DNA of 62,967 nucleotides, from positions 1-62,967 of the forward strand of contig JANQMU010000055.1 of NCBI GenBank assembly GCA_028279875.1, in the 5' to 3' direction. This stretch comes from Rhizobiaceae bacterium. GTDB lineage: Bacteria > Pseudomonadota > Alphaproteobacteria > Rhizobiales > Rhizobiaceae. The notes beneath the pieces were generated by a model. That model made no database searches. It was not told where the DNA came from and worked only from the letters and a program-made list of their open reading frames with translations. This document shows, one piece after another, positions 37,114 to 46,647 of this stretch (its first letter is position 1; the number at the start of each line of letters is the position of its first letter). The position numbers and the translations under genes were made by a program.

Positions 37114-37140
37114 TGTCGGATTGTCGATTCGTCCTGCGTC
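37114..37140 (+). promoter_or_regulatory. candidate ECF promoter before VOC gene
   Basis: TGTCGG, 16 bases, GCGTC, ending 34 bases before the VOC ATG. Identical in motif and spacing to the site before the YciI/sigma operon, so the sigma factor probably drives both. Confidence 0.6.
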
Positions 37141-37174
37141 ACTGTTTCATCAACATCGACAAAGGAGATCGAAA

Positions 37175-37558
37175 ATGGACAGTCCCATGAACACGCACGG
37201 CGCACCGAGCTGGATCCAGCACAGCGGAAAGGATCCCGCCGCGGCGCGCAAATTCTATGAAACGGTGCTCGGCTGGAACGTTGCCGACATGCCGATGCAG
37301 GATGGCGCCGCCTATCCGGGCATCATGATCGGCGAGAATCCGGTCGGCGGTTTCATGCCGCAACCCGTGCCGGACGGCCAGTGGCTCATCTACATCACGG
37401 TCGACGATGTCGACAAACGCTTTCAGTCCGCCGTCGCCAACGGTGCGGAAGGGGTGAGCGATCCGACGGATTTTCCGGGCGTCGGCCGCATGGCGACGAT
37501 CAAGGATCCGCACGGCGCGTCGATCGCCCTCATCACCTACGAGTCCCAGCAGGGTTGA
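37175..37558 (+). CDS. VOC (glyoxalase/bleomycin-resistance) family protein
   Basis: 127 residues; AAAGGAGATCGAAA precedes the ATG. One VOC domain opening APSWIQHSGKDPAAARKFYETVLGWNV and closing GRMATIKDPHGASIALI. Metal-dependent or binding function unknown. Probable member of the upstream sigma factor's regulon, since it carries the matching promoter. Confidence 0.88.
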   Translation: MDSPMNTHGAPSWIQHSGKDPAAARKFYETVLGWNVADMPMQDGAAYPGIMIGENPVGGFMPQPVPDGQWLIYITVDDVDKRFQSAVANGAEGVSDPTDFPGVGRMATIKDPHGASIALITYESQQG

Positions 37559-37564
37559 GCCATT

Positions 37565-37588
37565 GCCGGCGCGGGCGACCGCGCCGGC
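37565..37588. terminator. hairpin between VOC and MAPEG genes
   Basis: GCCGGCGCG / CGCGCCGGC, 9-bp stem with 6-base loop, 6 bases after the VOC stop. No T-tract; weak terminator or transcript-stabilising hairpin. Confidence 0.45.
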
Positions 37589-37612
37589 CCGCTCCAAGAC
37601 GGGGATAAGGAT

Positions 37613-38005
37613 ATGCTGCCCATCACCACACTGTTTATCGGAATCCTGCTCGTCATGCAGGTCACGCTGTCGATCACGACAAGCTCCTATCGCGCCAAGC
37701 TCAATATCGACTATGGAGACAATGGCGATCTGGCGATGCTGAAGATCATCCGCGCGCACGGTAATTTCATTGAATATGTGCCGATGGTGCTGATTGCCAT
37801 GGGCGCCAGTGAGTTGACCGGCGCGCCGGGCTGGCTGCTCGTCGCCTGCGGCTGCGTGCTGCTGTTTTCACGGCTTTCCCACGCCGCGCACATGTTCGGC
37901 GTCGGCGGCCAGGCGACGCGGATCACAGGTGCCGGCCTGACGACGCTGATCATGATCGCTCTTGCCGTCTATCTGCTTGGCAGGGTTCTGGGCCTGCTGG
38001 CCTGA
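37613..38005 (+). CDS. MAPEG family membrane protein
   Basis: 130 residues, four predicted helices, with YRAKLNIDYGDNGDLAMLKIIRAHGNFIEYVPMVLIAM, the N/E-rich MAPEG signature of glutathione-related membrane enzymes. AAGGAT precedes the ATG. Followed by three more small genes in the same direction. Substrate unknown. Confidence 0.88.
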   Translation: MLPITTLFIGILLVMQVTLSITTSSYRAKLNIDYGDNGDLAMLKIIRAHGNFIEYVPMVLIAMGASELTGAPGWLLVACGCVLLFSRLSHAAHMFGVGGQATRITGAGLTTLIMIALAVYLLGRVLGLLA

Positions 38006-38025
38006 GATGGAGAGAGGAGGGGCCC

Positions 38026-38355
38026 ATGGCGCATGATCCGCATCTGGCCGAAATCCTGCGGGAGGCGCTGGCCGGCCGGGCCGGCATCACCGAGAAAAAC
38101 ATGTTCGGCGGCGTTTGCTTTCTGCTCAACGGCAACATGTTTGCCGGCGTCGCCAACCATGACAGTTTCATGTTCCGGGTCGGCAAGGATCTCGAAGCCG
38201 AGGCGCTAGCCCGCCCGGGCGCCCGGCCGATGGATTTCACCGGGCGCAAGATGGGTGGCCTGATCTGGGTCAACGCCGATGATGCCATTGAGGCGGGCCT
38301 GGAATCCTGGCTCGATTTCACCGCGCAGTTCGTCGGCGGATTGCCGCCAAAATAG
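38026..38355 (+). CDS. TfoX/Sxy N-terminal domain protein
   Basis: 109 residues, MFGGVCFLLNGNMFAGV and FRVGKD identify the TfoX N-terminal domain without the C-terminal half found in E. coli Sxy. In many bacteria these are stand-alone proteins of unclear role, not proven competence factors. GGAGAGAGGAGG precedes the start. Confidence 0.85.
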   Translation: MAHDPHLAEILREALAGRAGITEKNMFGGVCFLLNGNMFAGVANHDSFMFRVGKDLEAEALARPGARPMDFTGRKMGGLIWVNADDAIEAGLESWLDFTAQFVGGLPPK

Positions 38356-38364
38356 AAGGAATCG

Positions 38365-39048
38365 ATGATGTTCGGAGGTTTTCCAAAACAGACGGTCAAA
38401 TTCTTGAAGGCGTTGCGGGCCAACAACAACAAGGAATGGTTCGAGGCGCATCGTTCCGATTACGACCGCTACTATGTCAAGCCGGCGATCGACATGGTCG
38501 AGGCCCTGGCGCCTGTGGCGGAGGCCCTCGATCCGCCGCATCACGGTATTGCAAAGGTCAACAAGTCGCTGCGCCGCATTCACCGCGATACGCGGTTTTC
38601 CAAGGACAAGACACCCTACAATACGAGCCTTCACATCGTTTTCTGGACCGGTGACCATCCGAACAAATCGGCCGGCACGCATTTCGTGCTGTCGCATGAC
38701 CATTTCGGTTTCGGCGCCGGACACTGGGCGTTCGAAGGCGAGGGGCTGGAACGATACCGCGCGGCCGTCCAGAAAAAGACGGATCTGGCCTCGCTTCAGT
38801 CGGCGCTCGAACAGGCCGCAGCGATCGACTGCGTTCCGGGAGAACCGGCACTCAAAAAGGTCCCACGGGGCGTCGATGCCGAGGGTCCGGCGGCCGATTT
38901 CCTGCGCCGCAAGGGCATTGTCGCCATGTCGCGGGATCGAAAGGGCTTTGACGACCGGATGTTCGGACCCGGCGCCGCCGACGCGCTGGCGGATATTCTC
39001 AAGGCGCTGGCGCCGCTCAATGGCTGGATCCGGCGGGTGGTCGGCTGA
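38365..39048 (+). CDS. DUF2461 family protein
   Basis: 227 residues, full-length DUF2461/TIGR02453 domain: FLKALRANNNKEWFEAHRSDYDRYYVKPAIDMVEAL, RIHRDTRFSKDKTPYNTSLHI, GAGHWAFEGEGLERYRAAV. Function unknown. Nine bases after the TfoX-type gene, so same transcript. Confidence 0.85.
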   Translation: MMFGGFPKQTVKFLKALRANNNKEWFEAHRSDYDRYYVKPAIDMVEALAPVAEALDPPHHGIAKVNKSLRRIHRDTRFSKDKTPYNTSLHIVFWTGDHPNKSAGTHFVLSHDHFGFGAGHWAFEGEGLERYRAAVQKKTDLASLQSALEQAAAIDCVPGEPALKKVPRGVDAEGPAADFLRRKGIVAMSRDRKGFDDRMFGPGAADALADILKALAPLNGWIRRVVG

Positions 39049-39136
39049 CCGATTTCGCGGTCAGGGACATCCGGGCGTCAGGGCGGCGTGTCCATTGCGC
39101 ATTTGCAAATGCGATGCGGCGTGATATCGCTCCGCC

Positions 39137-39841
39137 ATGCGATGGGGTATGTGTTTCCTGCTGGTGTTGGGTGTGTTCTACGGCGGACAGTCGGCCGGTG
39201 CGGTCGATGCCGTTCCGGTTCCCCAGCCGCGTCCGTCGGCCGCGGAAATCGAGCAGTCCCAAAAGAGCCGACCGCAGCCGGGCGGATTGCCGGCTGAGGA
39301 ACAGGCCTGCCGGAACCGGCTGAAACGGCTTGACGTTCGCTTTTCGCCGGTCAAACGCATCACCGGCAAGGGCGGGTGCGGGATCGAGTATCCGATTGAA
39401 GTCATGCGGCTTCCCGGCGGCGTTGGATTGTCGGCACGGACAATTTTGAACTGTCAGGCCGCGCTGTCATTGGCCAACTGGACCAGCCAGTCTGCAGCCC
39501 CGGCGGCCGAGCGGATCTACGGTGCGAAGCTGGTCCGCATCGATCCGTTCGCCTCCTATGCCTGCCGCTCGAGAAATTCAAGAAAGGGCGCCAAACTGTC
39601 GGAACACGCCAAGGGCAGCGCCATCGATCTGGGGCGCTTCGTTCTGGCCGATGGCGAGACGATCGAGGTGGGCTTTCCCGCCGCCACCGAACGGCGCAGA
39701 AAACAGTTTCTGAAAAAGCTTCGGACCGCCGGATGCACCTTCTTCACGACGGTGCTGGGCCCCGGCAGCGACGGGTACCACAAGGACCATTTTCATTTCG
39801 ACATGGCCAAGCGGCGGCGCGGCTACCGATACTGCCGGTAG
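39137..39841 (+). CDS. extensin-like C-terminal domain protein
   Basis: 234 residues with signal peptide (residues about 1-22). C-terminal domain with SEHAKGSAIDLGRF and DGYHKDHFHFDMAKR, giving the H-x-H metal-site layout of the extensin-like/D,D-peptidase-related fold. Periplasmic; cell-wall role is inference. Converges on cobT with an 8-base gap. Confidence 0.85.
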   Translation: MRWGMCFLLVLGVFYGGQSAGAVDAVPVPQPRPSAAEIEQSQKSRPQPGGLPAEEQACRNRLKRLDVRFSPVKRITGKGGCGIEYPIEVMRLPGGVGLSARTILNCQAALSLANWTSQSAAPAAERIYGAKLVRIDPFASYACRSRNSRKGAKLSEHAKGSAIDLGRFVLADGETIEVGFPAATERRRKQFLKKLRTAGCTFFTTVLGPGSDGYHKDHFHFDMAKRRRGYRYCR

Positions 39842-39849
39842 CCGTCACG

Positions 39850-40866
39850 CTATTCCTTGTCGCTGACGCCGGCCTGATCGAAGGTGGCCATGCCGGAATG
39901 GCATTGCGCGGCAGCCTTGACGATACCGGCCGCGAGTGCAGCGCCCGTGCCTTCGCCAAGGCGCATGCCGAGCGCAAGGAGCGGGGTTTTGCCGAGCCTT
40001 TCCACAGCCTTGATATGGCCGGGTTCGGCGGAGACGTGGCCGATGATGCAATGGTCGAGAGCGGACGGGTTGGCGGCATGAAGGACCGCTGCGGCGGCGG
40101 TGGCGACATAGCCGTCAATGATCACCGGGATTTTCTCGACCCTTGCGGCAAGCACCGCGCCAGCCATCGCGGCAATCTCGCGGCCGCCGAGACGGCGCAG
40201 CACCTCCAGCGGATCACCGAGATGCGGCCGGTGCAGGGCGACCGCCGTTTCGACGGCCCTGATCTTGCGAACCAGGCCCTCTCCGGTGGCACCGGTGCCG
40301 GGCCCGACCCATTCCTCCGCCGTGCCGCCATAGAGCGCATGGAAAATCGCCGCCGCGATTGTTGTGTTGCCGATGCCCATTTCGCCGATGCACAGGAGGT
40401 CCGTACCGCCGGCGATGGATTCCATGCCGAAGGCCATGGTTGCTGCGCAGGCCCGTTCATCCAGGGCCGGTTCGCGGGTGATATCTCCGGTCGGGATTTC
40501 CAGCGCCAGGTCGAAGACCTTGAGCCCGAGATCGTGGGCGATGCAGATCTGGTTGATGGCGGCGCCACCGGCCGCGAAATTGGACACCATCTGGGCCGTG
40601 ACCTCGGGCGGAAAGGCTGAAACGCCCTGTTCGGTCACACCGTGATTGCCGGCAAAAACGGCAACAAGCGGCCTGTTGACGGCCGGCGCGCGGCCGGTCC
40701 AGGCGGCCAGCCACTCGGCGATATCTTCGAGCCGCCCGAGAGACCCCGGTGGTTTGGTCAGTTGCGGATCACGCTCGCGAACCGCCTGTATAGCCGCTTC
40801 GTTCGGGCCGGGAAGATTGGTGAGCAATTCGCGAAAATCGTCAAAGGGCAGGCCGCTTGTCGCCAT
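39850..40866 (-). CDS. cobT: nicotinate-nucleotide-dimethylbenzimidazole phosphoribosyltransferase
   Basis: 338 residues. Attaches ribose phosphate to dimethylbenzimidazole to make alpha-ribazole phosphate for cobalamin. LTKPPGSLGRLEDIAEWLAAWTG, FAGNHGVTEQGVSAFPPEVT, IGEMGIGNTTIAAAI and the C-terminal LGMRLGEGTGAALA are all present. Divergent from cobS, sharing a 111-base promoter gap in which no cobalamin riboswitch would fit. Confidence 0.95.
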   Translation of the reverse strand: MATSGLPFDDFRELLTNLPGPNEAAIQAVRERDPQLTKPPGSLGRLEDIAEWLAAWTGRAPAVNRPLVAVFAGNHGVTEQGVSAFPPEVTAQMVSNFAAGGAAINQICIAHDLGLKVFDLALEIPTGDITREPALDERACAATMAFGMESIAGGTDLLCIGEMGIGNTTIAAAIFHALYGGTAEEWVGPGTGATGEGLVRKIRAVETAVALHRPHLGDPLEVLRRLGGREIAAMAGAVLAARVEKIPVIIDGYVATAAAAVLHAANPSALDHCIIGHVSAEPGHIKAVERLGKTPLLALGMRLGEGTGAALAAGIVKAAAQCHSGMATFDQAGVSDKE

Positions 40867-40977
40867 CCATTTTATCCTTGTGTTTCAACAGCAGTCTGGC
40901 AATAGGGGATATGGTGGTATTTGCAACCGATTTGTTTGCGTCGGCCGACCAGTCCGTTTCACCGACCGGAGCACCGC

Positions 40978-41754
40978 ATGAATGATCTTGTCCTGGACAC
41001 CGGACGGGCGGTCTCGTTTCTCAGCCGTCTGCCGGTGTCCGACCGGTTCTTTGTTGATGAGTCGGTTCCGGTCGTGCGCTCGGCGCGTGCTTACGCGCTG
41101 GCGGGTGCGGTGATCGCCCTGCCGGCGGCGCTGGTGCTGCTGATCCTTGTTGCACTTGGACTGAACGCGTTTTTTGCCGGGGCGTTGGTGTTGTCATGCC
41201 ATGTGCTGGTGACCGGTGCGCTGCATGAGGACGGGCTGGCCGATTGCGGTGACGGCTTCGGTGGCGGTTCGGGCCGCGACAGGGTGCTGGAGATCATGAA
41301 GGACAGCACGATCGGCGCCTATGGCGGCATTGCGCTGATCCTGTCGCTGCTGCTTCGGGTGTCGGGTGTTGCCGTGCTGGCCGCGGAGACCGCACCGCTG
41401 GCGGCCGCTCTGGCCCTCGTCGGCGTTGCTTCGGTGAGCCGCGCGGCCATGGTCTGGCATTGGCGATCCCTGCCGGCGGCGAAAAGCGACGGGGTTGCGG
41501 CCTCCATCGGGCAACCGGACGACGATGCGACACGGTTTGCAATGATCAGCGGCGCGCTTTTGGGCTTTGTTCTGGCGGTTCCGGCGATTGGTCCGGGCGG
41601 CGCCTTGTTTTCGCTTGTGCTGGTTGCGGCCGCGTGCCTCGCATTCACCCGTTTCACCGGCGACAGGATCGGTGGCCATACCGGCGATACGATCGGTGCA
41701 TGCCAGCAGATTTGTGAGGTTGCGGCGCTGCTGGGGCTTGCCCTTTGGCTCTAG
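40978..41754 (+). CDS. cobS: adenosylcobinamide-GDP ribazoletransferase
   Basis: 258 residues from ATG at 40978 (GGAGCACCGC upstream). Inner-membrane enzyme joining alpha-ribazole to adenosylcobinamide-GDP, the last step of cobalamin assembly. Hydrophobic helices plus [15 protein letters not shown] and [18 protein letters not shown], the DGLADxxDG metal motif of CobS. Pairs with the divergent cobT. Confidence 0.95.
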   Translation: MNDLVLDTGRAVSFLSRLPVSDRFFVDESVPVVRSARAYALAGAVIALPAALVLLILVALGLNAFFAGALVLSCHVLVTGALHEDGLADCGDGFGGGSGRDRVLEIMKDSTIGAYGGIALILSLLLRVSGVAVLAAETAPLAAALALVGVASVSRAAMVWHWRSLPAAKSDGVAASIGQPDDDATRFAMISGALLGFVLAVPAIGPGGALFSLVLVAAACLAFTRFTGDRIGGHTGDTIGACQQICEVAALLGLALWL

Positions 41755-41796
41755 CATCACAATATGCGCAGAAACGCCGTCATTATCTGGAATGAC

Positions 41797-42033
41797 ATGA
41801 GCACTATCGAATCGCCCTGCATCCTGGTGTGTTCCATCGACCGCAAAACCGGCTATTGCTTCGGTTGCGGGCGCACGGGCGACGAAATCGCCAACTGGCT
41901 GAGCTTTTCGGCCGCCGAGCGCCAATCGGTCATGGAGATGCTGGCCGGCCGGCTGGCGCAGGTCGAACGCAAGCCGCGGCGCGAAACCCGGCGGCGGCGG
42001 ATGGCGCGCGCCCAGGCCGGAGGACAGCCGTGA
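41797..42033 (+). CDS. DUF1289 small cysteine protein
   Basis: 78 residues, N-terminal ESPCILVCSIDRKTGYCFGCGRTGDEIANW with four cysteines, the DUF1289 signature; a basic C-terminal tail. Probably metal-binding; function unknown. The next gene's GTG overlaps its stop. Confidence 0.88.
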   Translation: MSTIESPCILVCSIDRKTGYCFGCGRTGDEIANWLSFSAAERQSVMEMLAGRLAQVERKPRRETRRRRMARAQAGGQP

Positions 42034-42734
42034 ACCGCTTCCTCTGGATCATCTTTGGCGTTATCGGCATCGGATTGCTGCTCCTGCTGATCAATCACAA
42101 TACCGGTGAAACGCTGGGCCTGCCCAATGATGCCTTCGCCAGCACACTGTATCTCGGCATCTGGGGAGTTGTGGTTGCCGCTGCGGTCGTCGGGTCCGGG
42201 CAGCGGATCGGCGAAATGGCCCGCAATGCGGTCATCTGGCTGATGGCGATTCTGGTGCTCAGCACCGTCTATGTCTACCGCTTTGAATTGCGCGATGTCG
42301 GCCTGCGGCTGGTCAGCGGACTGATGCCGGGTACGGCGGTCAGCCGCGTCGGCGATGACGGATCGCTGGAGGCGGTGCTGACGAAGGGGCTCGGCGGCCA
42401 TTTCCAGGCACGGGTGGAGGTCGACGGCCAGAGCCTCAACATGATGGTCGACACCGGCGCGAGTACGGTGGCGCTGTCCTACCGCGATGCCGAGCGGATC
42501 GGCATCGATGTCGACAGTCTGCGGTTCGTGCAGCCGGTGCGCACGGCCAACGGCATCGCGATGGCCGCACCGGTCACGCTGCCCGAGGTCTCGGTGGGCG
42601 GTATCTCCCGCAGCAATGTGCGTGCCGGCGTGCTGGAGCGCGGCAAATTGTCGGAAAGCCTGCTGGGAATGAGCTACCTTGGCTCGCTCTCATCGCTGCA
42701 GATGACCGGTGATCAACTCGTCCTGCGGGATTGA
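42030..42734 (+). CDS. membrane-anchored retropepsin-like aspartyl protease
   Basis: 234 residues from GTG at 42030 with GGAGGA 7 bases upstream, overlapping the DUF1289 stop. Two or three N-terminal membrane helices, then a single aspartyl-protease domain with MMVDTGASTVALSYRDAERIG (catalytic DTGA) and LLGMSYLGSL. This is the TIGR02281 type, a periplasmic-facing retropepsin-like protease that would act as a dimer. Ends 2 bases from the convergent TauE-type gene. Confidence 0.85.
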   Translation: MNRFLWIIFGVIGIGLLLLLINHNTGETLGLPNDAFASTLYLGIWGVVVAAAVVGSGQRIGEMARNAVIWLMAILVLSTVYVYRFELRDVGLRLVSGLMPGTAVSRVGDDGSLEAVLTKGLGGHFQARVEVDGQSLNMMVDTGASTVALSYRDAERIGIDVDSLRFVQPVRTANGIAMAAPVTLPEVSVGGISRSNVRAGVLERGKLSESLLGMSYLGSLSSLQMTGDQLVLRD

Positions 42735-42736
42735 GC

Positions 42737-43555
42737 TTAAAGAAAGCTCCACACAAAGCGGCCGGCGACAATGAACAGGAAAATCCCGAAGGCGGTCTCC
42801 AGGTGACGCCTGTTCAATCGATGGGCCGAATTCGCGCCGATCGGCGCCATCAGCAGCGTGATGGGAATCGTCAGGACAAAGGCGATCCAGTTGACATATC
42901 CGGTTGAGTAGATCGGCAGGTCCGGGTTGCCCCAGCCGGCCCAGATGAAGCCGATCACGCCGGGGATGGAAATGAGGATGCCGACGCCGGACGAGGTTGC
43001 GACCGCCTGATGGAGCGGTCGGCCATAGGTGGTCATGAAGGTGTTGTTCAAAATGCCGCCGCCGACGCCGATCAGGGCGGACAGGAAACCGATCACGAAG
43101 CCGACCAGGGCCCGTATCGGGTTGGGCGGCAAATCGGTGCCGAGGCGCCAGCTCTCCCGGTCGAAGATCATGCGCAGACCGACAAGCACGGCAATCACCG
43201 CGAAAATGCCCCGCAATACCGCGCTGGAGGTTTCGGCCACGACGACGGAGGCGACGACGACGCCAAGGGGCACCATCAAGATCCAGCTCTTGAGCAGGCT
43301 GATATCCGGCGCCTTGTTGCGGTAGTGGGCGCGGAACGAACTGATGGATGTCGGCACGATGACCGCCAGCGATGTGCCGACCGACAGATGCATGCGCACC
43401 GAATCGGGCGTGTCGAGCAGCGTGAACGCCTGATAGAGCACCGGCACGATGATGGCGCCGCCGCCGATGCCGAAAAGCCCGGCCAGGAAGCCGGCGACGG
43501 CGCTGGCCGCGGCCAGAACGCCGATGAACCAGAGCAGTTCATCGAGCGGCACCAT
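42737..43555 (-). CDS. TauE/SafE family sulfite/anion exporter
   Basis: 272 residues from ATG at 43555, the start nearest the family's length; a longer frame extends into the kinase gene upstream. Eight helices; GFLAGLFGIGGGAIIVPVLYQAF and GFLSALIGVGGGILNNTFMTTYG are the two TauE repeats. Moves sulfite, sulfonates or organic anions outward. Substrate not readable. Confidence 0.85.
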   Translation of the reverse strand: MVPLDELLWFIGVLAAASAVAGFLAGLFGIGGGAIIVPVLYQAFTLLDTPDSVRMHLSVGTSLAVIVPTSISSFRAHYRNKAPDISLLKSWILMVPLGVVVASVVVAETSSAVLRGIFAVIAVLVGLRMIFDRESWRLGTDLPPNPIRALVGFVIGFLSALIGVGGGILNNTFMTTYGRPLHQAVATSSGVGILISIPGVIGFIWAGWGNPDLPIYSTGYVNWIAFVLTIPITLLMAPIGANSAHRLNRRHLETAFGIFLFIVAGRFVWSFL

Positions 43556-43565
43556 GGTGGCGAAG

Positions 43566-45092
43566 TCAGGCAAAAGACTTGCGGCGGTTTTTGTCGGGGT
43601 CCGGCATCTCGATGCTCGGCGCATCGACGAGGACACGGTTGCGCGGCAGGATCGCCGTTGCCTCGGTACCCTCCCGCAGCCGGGATTTCAGAACGAATTC
43701 ACCGCCATGTTCGGCGAGGATGGCCTGGACGATCGGCAGGCCGAGCCCGGTTCCCTGTTCGGCGCTCTTGATGGCGATCGATCCCTGCCCGAAGGCGGAC
43801 AGGACAACCGGGATCTCGTCCTCGGGGATGCCCGGCCCGTCGTCCTTCACCGAGACATACTGGCCGCCGCCGGCGGTCCAGCCGACCTTCATGGTGATCT
43901 CGCCGCCCTGGGGCGTGAACTTCACGGCATTGGACAGGAGATTGAGAACCACCTGTCGCAGCGACCGTTCATCGGCCCAGACGCGGGGCAGGGCGCGCTC
44001 GAATTGCTCGATGATCTTGATGTCCTTGTTCTGGGCCTTCATCTCGACCATGCCGATGCAGTCTTCGGCAATGTCGCGGATGCTGACGGATTCCTCATTG
44101 AGTTCATAGCGGCCCGCTTCGATGCGCGACAGATCGAGGATCTCGTTGATCAGATGCAGCAAGTGACCGCCGGAGCGGTGGATGTCGGATATGTACTCCT
44201 TGTAGGTCTCGTTGCCAATCGGCCCGAGCACTTCGTTCTTGATGACCTCGGAGAAACCCAGAATGGCGTTGAGCGGCGTTCGCAATTCATGGCTCATGGA
44301 AGCCAGGAAGCGGGACTTCGCCAGATTGGCTTCCTCGGCGCGGCGCCGTGCTTCGTCGGATGTGGATTTGGCGATTTCCAGTTCGGCGATCAGCCAATCC
44401 TTTTCCGCCTGGATCGACAGCATGATCAGATTGGCGTTGTAGAGGCGGCTGGAGATGAACAGGAAAAAGCCGAATGTCGCGAGCAGCATCGCGACGATGA
44501 TCATCTCGATGGGATTGCTGGGCGGCGACCCGACCGTGTAGGCCACGATGATCGGCGTCGCGAAGATCATCAGCGGCAGGCGCCGCAGTGTGAAGCTCGA
44601 CATGGCGGTGATGGCGATGGCGACCAGCAGGACGACGCCCTTGAAAAAGGCGAATTCCTGGCCGTTGCATTGCGGACATTGCTGATAGGCGAAGATAGCC
44701 CAGGACAGGCCGGTCAGCGCCTGGGCAACAATGAATTGCTTTTCCCAGCGCTTGGCGTTTTCGAAGGTGACCTTCTGTTTCTGGGCGCGGGTGGCCAGAT
44801 AGGCCATCAGGGCATAGGAGCCGAGGGTCGCCACGACCCAGGCGAAGACATTGGGGCCGTTGAAGTAGAGAATGCTGACGCAGGCCGCCAGCAGGGCAAG
44901 GGCCGGCATGGCCGCCGCGCCCTGGATCGCCGAACTGATATACATCGACATCAGTTCGCGGTCGTACTGGACGTTTCTTTCCCGGTCCGACTGCAGGCGG
45001 TCCCGGGTGGCGCGTACCGTTCGGGCAATTGCCGGATCCCGGTAACTGCGCGACTTATCGACGATGTTCTTGTCTGCGCTCGCCTTGGCCAC
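43566..45092 (-). CDS. membrane sensor histidine kinase
   Basis: 508 residues from GTG at 45092 (start uncertain; the frame is open to TTG 45140). Residues 50-220: five or six helices without a large periplasmic sensor. HisKA with FLASMSHELRTPLNAILGFSEVI (phospho-His), HATPase with NLLSNAVKF, DDGPGIP and GTGLGLPIV. No receiver domain and no response regulator next to it, so partner unknown. The GQGSIAIKSAEQGTGLGL block is typical of alphaproteobacterial cell-cycle-type kinases, but that placement is inference. Confidence 0.85.
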   Translation of the reverse strand: MAKASADKNIVDKSRSYRDPAIARTVRATRDRLQSDRERNVQYDRELMSMYISSAIQGAAAMPALALLAACVSILYFNGPNVFAWVVATLGSYALMAYLATRAQKQKVTFENAKRWEKQFIVAQALTGLSWAIFAYQQCPQCNGQEFAFFKGVVLLVAIAITAMSSFTLRRLPLMIFATPIIVAYTVGSPPSNPIEMIIVAMLLATFGFFLFISSRLYNANLIMLSIQAEKDWLIAELEIAKSTSDEARRRAEEANLAKSRFLASMSHELRTPLNAILGFSEVIKNEVLGPIGNETYKEYISDIHRSGGHLLHLINEILDLSRIEAGRYELNEESVSIRDIAEDCIGMVEMKAQNKDIKIIEQFERALPRVWADERSLRQVVLNLLSNAVKFTPQGGEITMKVGWTAGGGQYVSVKDDGPGIPEDEIPVVLSAFGQGSIAIKSAEQGTGLGLPIVQAILAEHGGEFVLKSRLREGTEATAILPRNRVLVDAPSIEMPDPDKNRRKSFA

Positions 45093-45275
45093 TCTGCACT
45101 CGCACGAAACTGAATTAATCGGTGGTACAATACGTGCCAATGATTAAAAAGAACCTTCCAGCGCAGCACCGGTCGTCGATGCCGATGGGGCTGTGTGAAA
45201 CGGCGAAAATGCGTTTTTCCCCAATCGATTAAGACGGGATTTTCGTGCATCGATGCGTGGTTTGAGGAGGCAAGA

Positions 45276-45887
45276 ATGCTGCTTTACGACGGCGGGCGGG
45301 CGCCCAATCCGAGACGGGTCCGTATATTTCTGGCGGAGAAGGGCATCAAGGTGCCGATGAAGCCGGTCGACATGGCCGCGCTCGGCCACCGCTCGGCAGA
45401 GATCACGACGCTCAACCCGTTTCAGCGGCTGCCAGTGCTGGAACTCGACGACGGAACGGTGTTGACGGAATCGGTGGCCATCTGCCGTTATTTCGAGGAA
45501 CTGCATCCCGATCCCGCCCTGATGGGTATCGATGCCCTCGACAAGGCCGTGGTGGAGATGTGGAACCGCCGCATGGAACTGCATTTTCTGTGGTTCGTCG
45601 CCGCGGCGTTTCGCCATACGCACCCGGCGATGAAGGAATGGGAAGTGCCGCAGGTCGCGGAATATGGTGAAGCGAACCGCCCCAAGGCCATGAAAACGAT
45701 GGAGTTTCTTGATACGGAACTGAATGGCCGCCCATTCATTGCCGGCCCGCGCTTCACGATTGCCGACATCACGGCGATGATGGCGGTCGACATGCTCAAG
45801 CCGGCGCGGATCGAACGGCCGGTTCACCTTGAAAACCTTATGCGCTGGTATGTGGATGTCTCGTCCCGTCCGAGCGCGGCGGCCTGA
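45276..45887 (+). CDS. glutathione S-transferase family protein
   Basis: 203 residues, ATG at 45276 with GAGGAGGCAAGA upstream. Thioredoxin-like N-domain with PVLELDDGTVLTESVAICRYFEEL and an all-helical C-domain ending NGRPFIAGPRFTIADITAM. Cytosolic GST of unassigned class. Confidence 0.88.
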   Translation: MLLYDGGRAPNPRRVRIFLAEKGIKVPMKPVDMAALGHRSAEITTLNPFQRLPVLELDDGTVLTESVAICRYFEELHPDPALMGIDALDKAVVEMWNRRMELHFLWFVAAAFRHTHPAMKEWEVPQVAEYGEANRPKAMKTMEFLDTELNGRPFIAGPRFTIADITAMMAVDMLKPARIERPVHLENLMRWYVDVSSRPSAAA

Positions 45888-45896
45888 TGCCCCCTG

Positions 45897-46514
45897 ATGC
45901 CTGATGACTTGCTGACACGCATCGCCGCCTGCCGGGTGTGCCGCGACGCACCGAAATATGGTGCCAGACTGCCGCATGAGCCGCGGCCGGTCTGCGTGGT
46001 CTCTCCAACGGCAAGGATCCTGATTGCCGGGCAGGCGCCCGGCACGAGGGTGCACGCTTCGGGAATCCCCTTCAACGATCCGTCCGGAGACCGGCTGCGG
46101 GCCTGGATGGATGTCAGCCGCGACACGTTCTACGACCGGCGAAAGATCGCGATCGTGCCGATGGGGTTCTGTTTTCCCGGTCTAGATGCCAAGGGCGGCG
46201 ACCTGCCGCCGCGGCGCGAATGCCGGGAACTGTGGCGAGACGAGGTGATGGAAACCCTGGAAAACGTCCGGTTGACGCTGGTGATCGGCCAATATGCCCA
46301 TGCCTATCATCTTGGGGCGGACCGCAAACGGACCCTGACGGAAACGGTTGCCAATTGGCGTAAGATCCGCGAGCGGCACACGGGTGGAGCAGTTTACGCG
46401 TTGCCGCATCCGTCCTGGAGAAACAATGCCTGGCTGAAGAAGAATCCCTGGTTCGAGCAGGACCTTCTGCCGGAACTGCGCGCCGCGATCAAAGCCTGCC
46501 TGACTGATACATAG
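45897..46514 (+). CDS. uracil-DNA glycosylase superfamily protein
   Basis: 205 residues. ILIAGQAPGTRVHASGIPFNDPSGDRLRAWM corresponds to motif A of UDG-fold proteins and ALPHPSWRNN to the C-terminal DNA-contact loop; an N-terminal C-x-x-C (CRVC) is present without the full iron-sulfur set of family 4. Base-excision role is probable but specificity is not. Nine bases after the GST gene. Confidence 0.75.
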   Translation: MPDDLLTRIAACRVCRDAPKYGARLPHEPRPVCVVSPTARILIAGQAPGTRVHASGIPFNDPSGDRLRAWMDVSRDTFYDRRKIAIVPMGFCFPGLDAKGGDLPPRRECRELWRDEVMETLENVRLTLVIGQYAHAYHLGADRKRTLTETVANWRKIRERHTGGAVYALPHPSWRNNAWLKKNPWFEQDLLPELRAAIKACLTDT

Positions 46515-46647
46515 AATTTTTTTCCTGAAATTTCCTTTTTTGCGATTGATTTTTTATGGCGAATTCAAATATGTCCATCGAACAGTATGAATTTGTCGAT
46601 TGACGTGAGGCGGCAATCGACCGGACCTTCACGCAAAGAGGCGGACC

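Noticed and set aside
40867..40977. Possible cobalamin riboswitch between cobT and cobS
   Set aside because: The gap is only 111 bases, too short for the element, and no B12-box-like sequence is seen.
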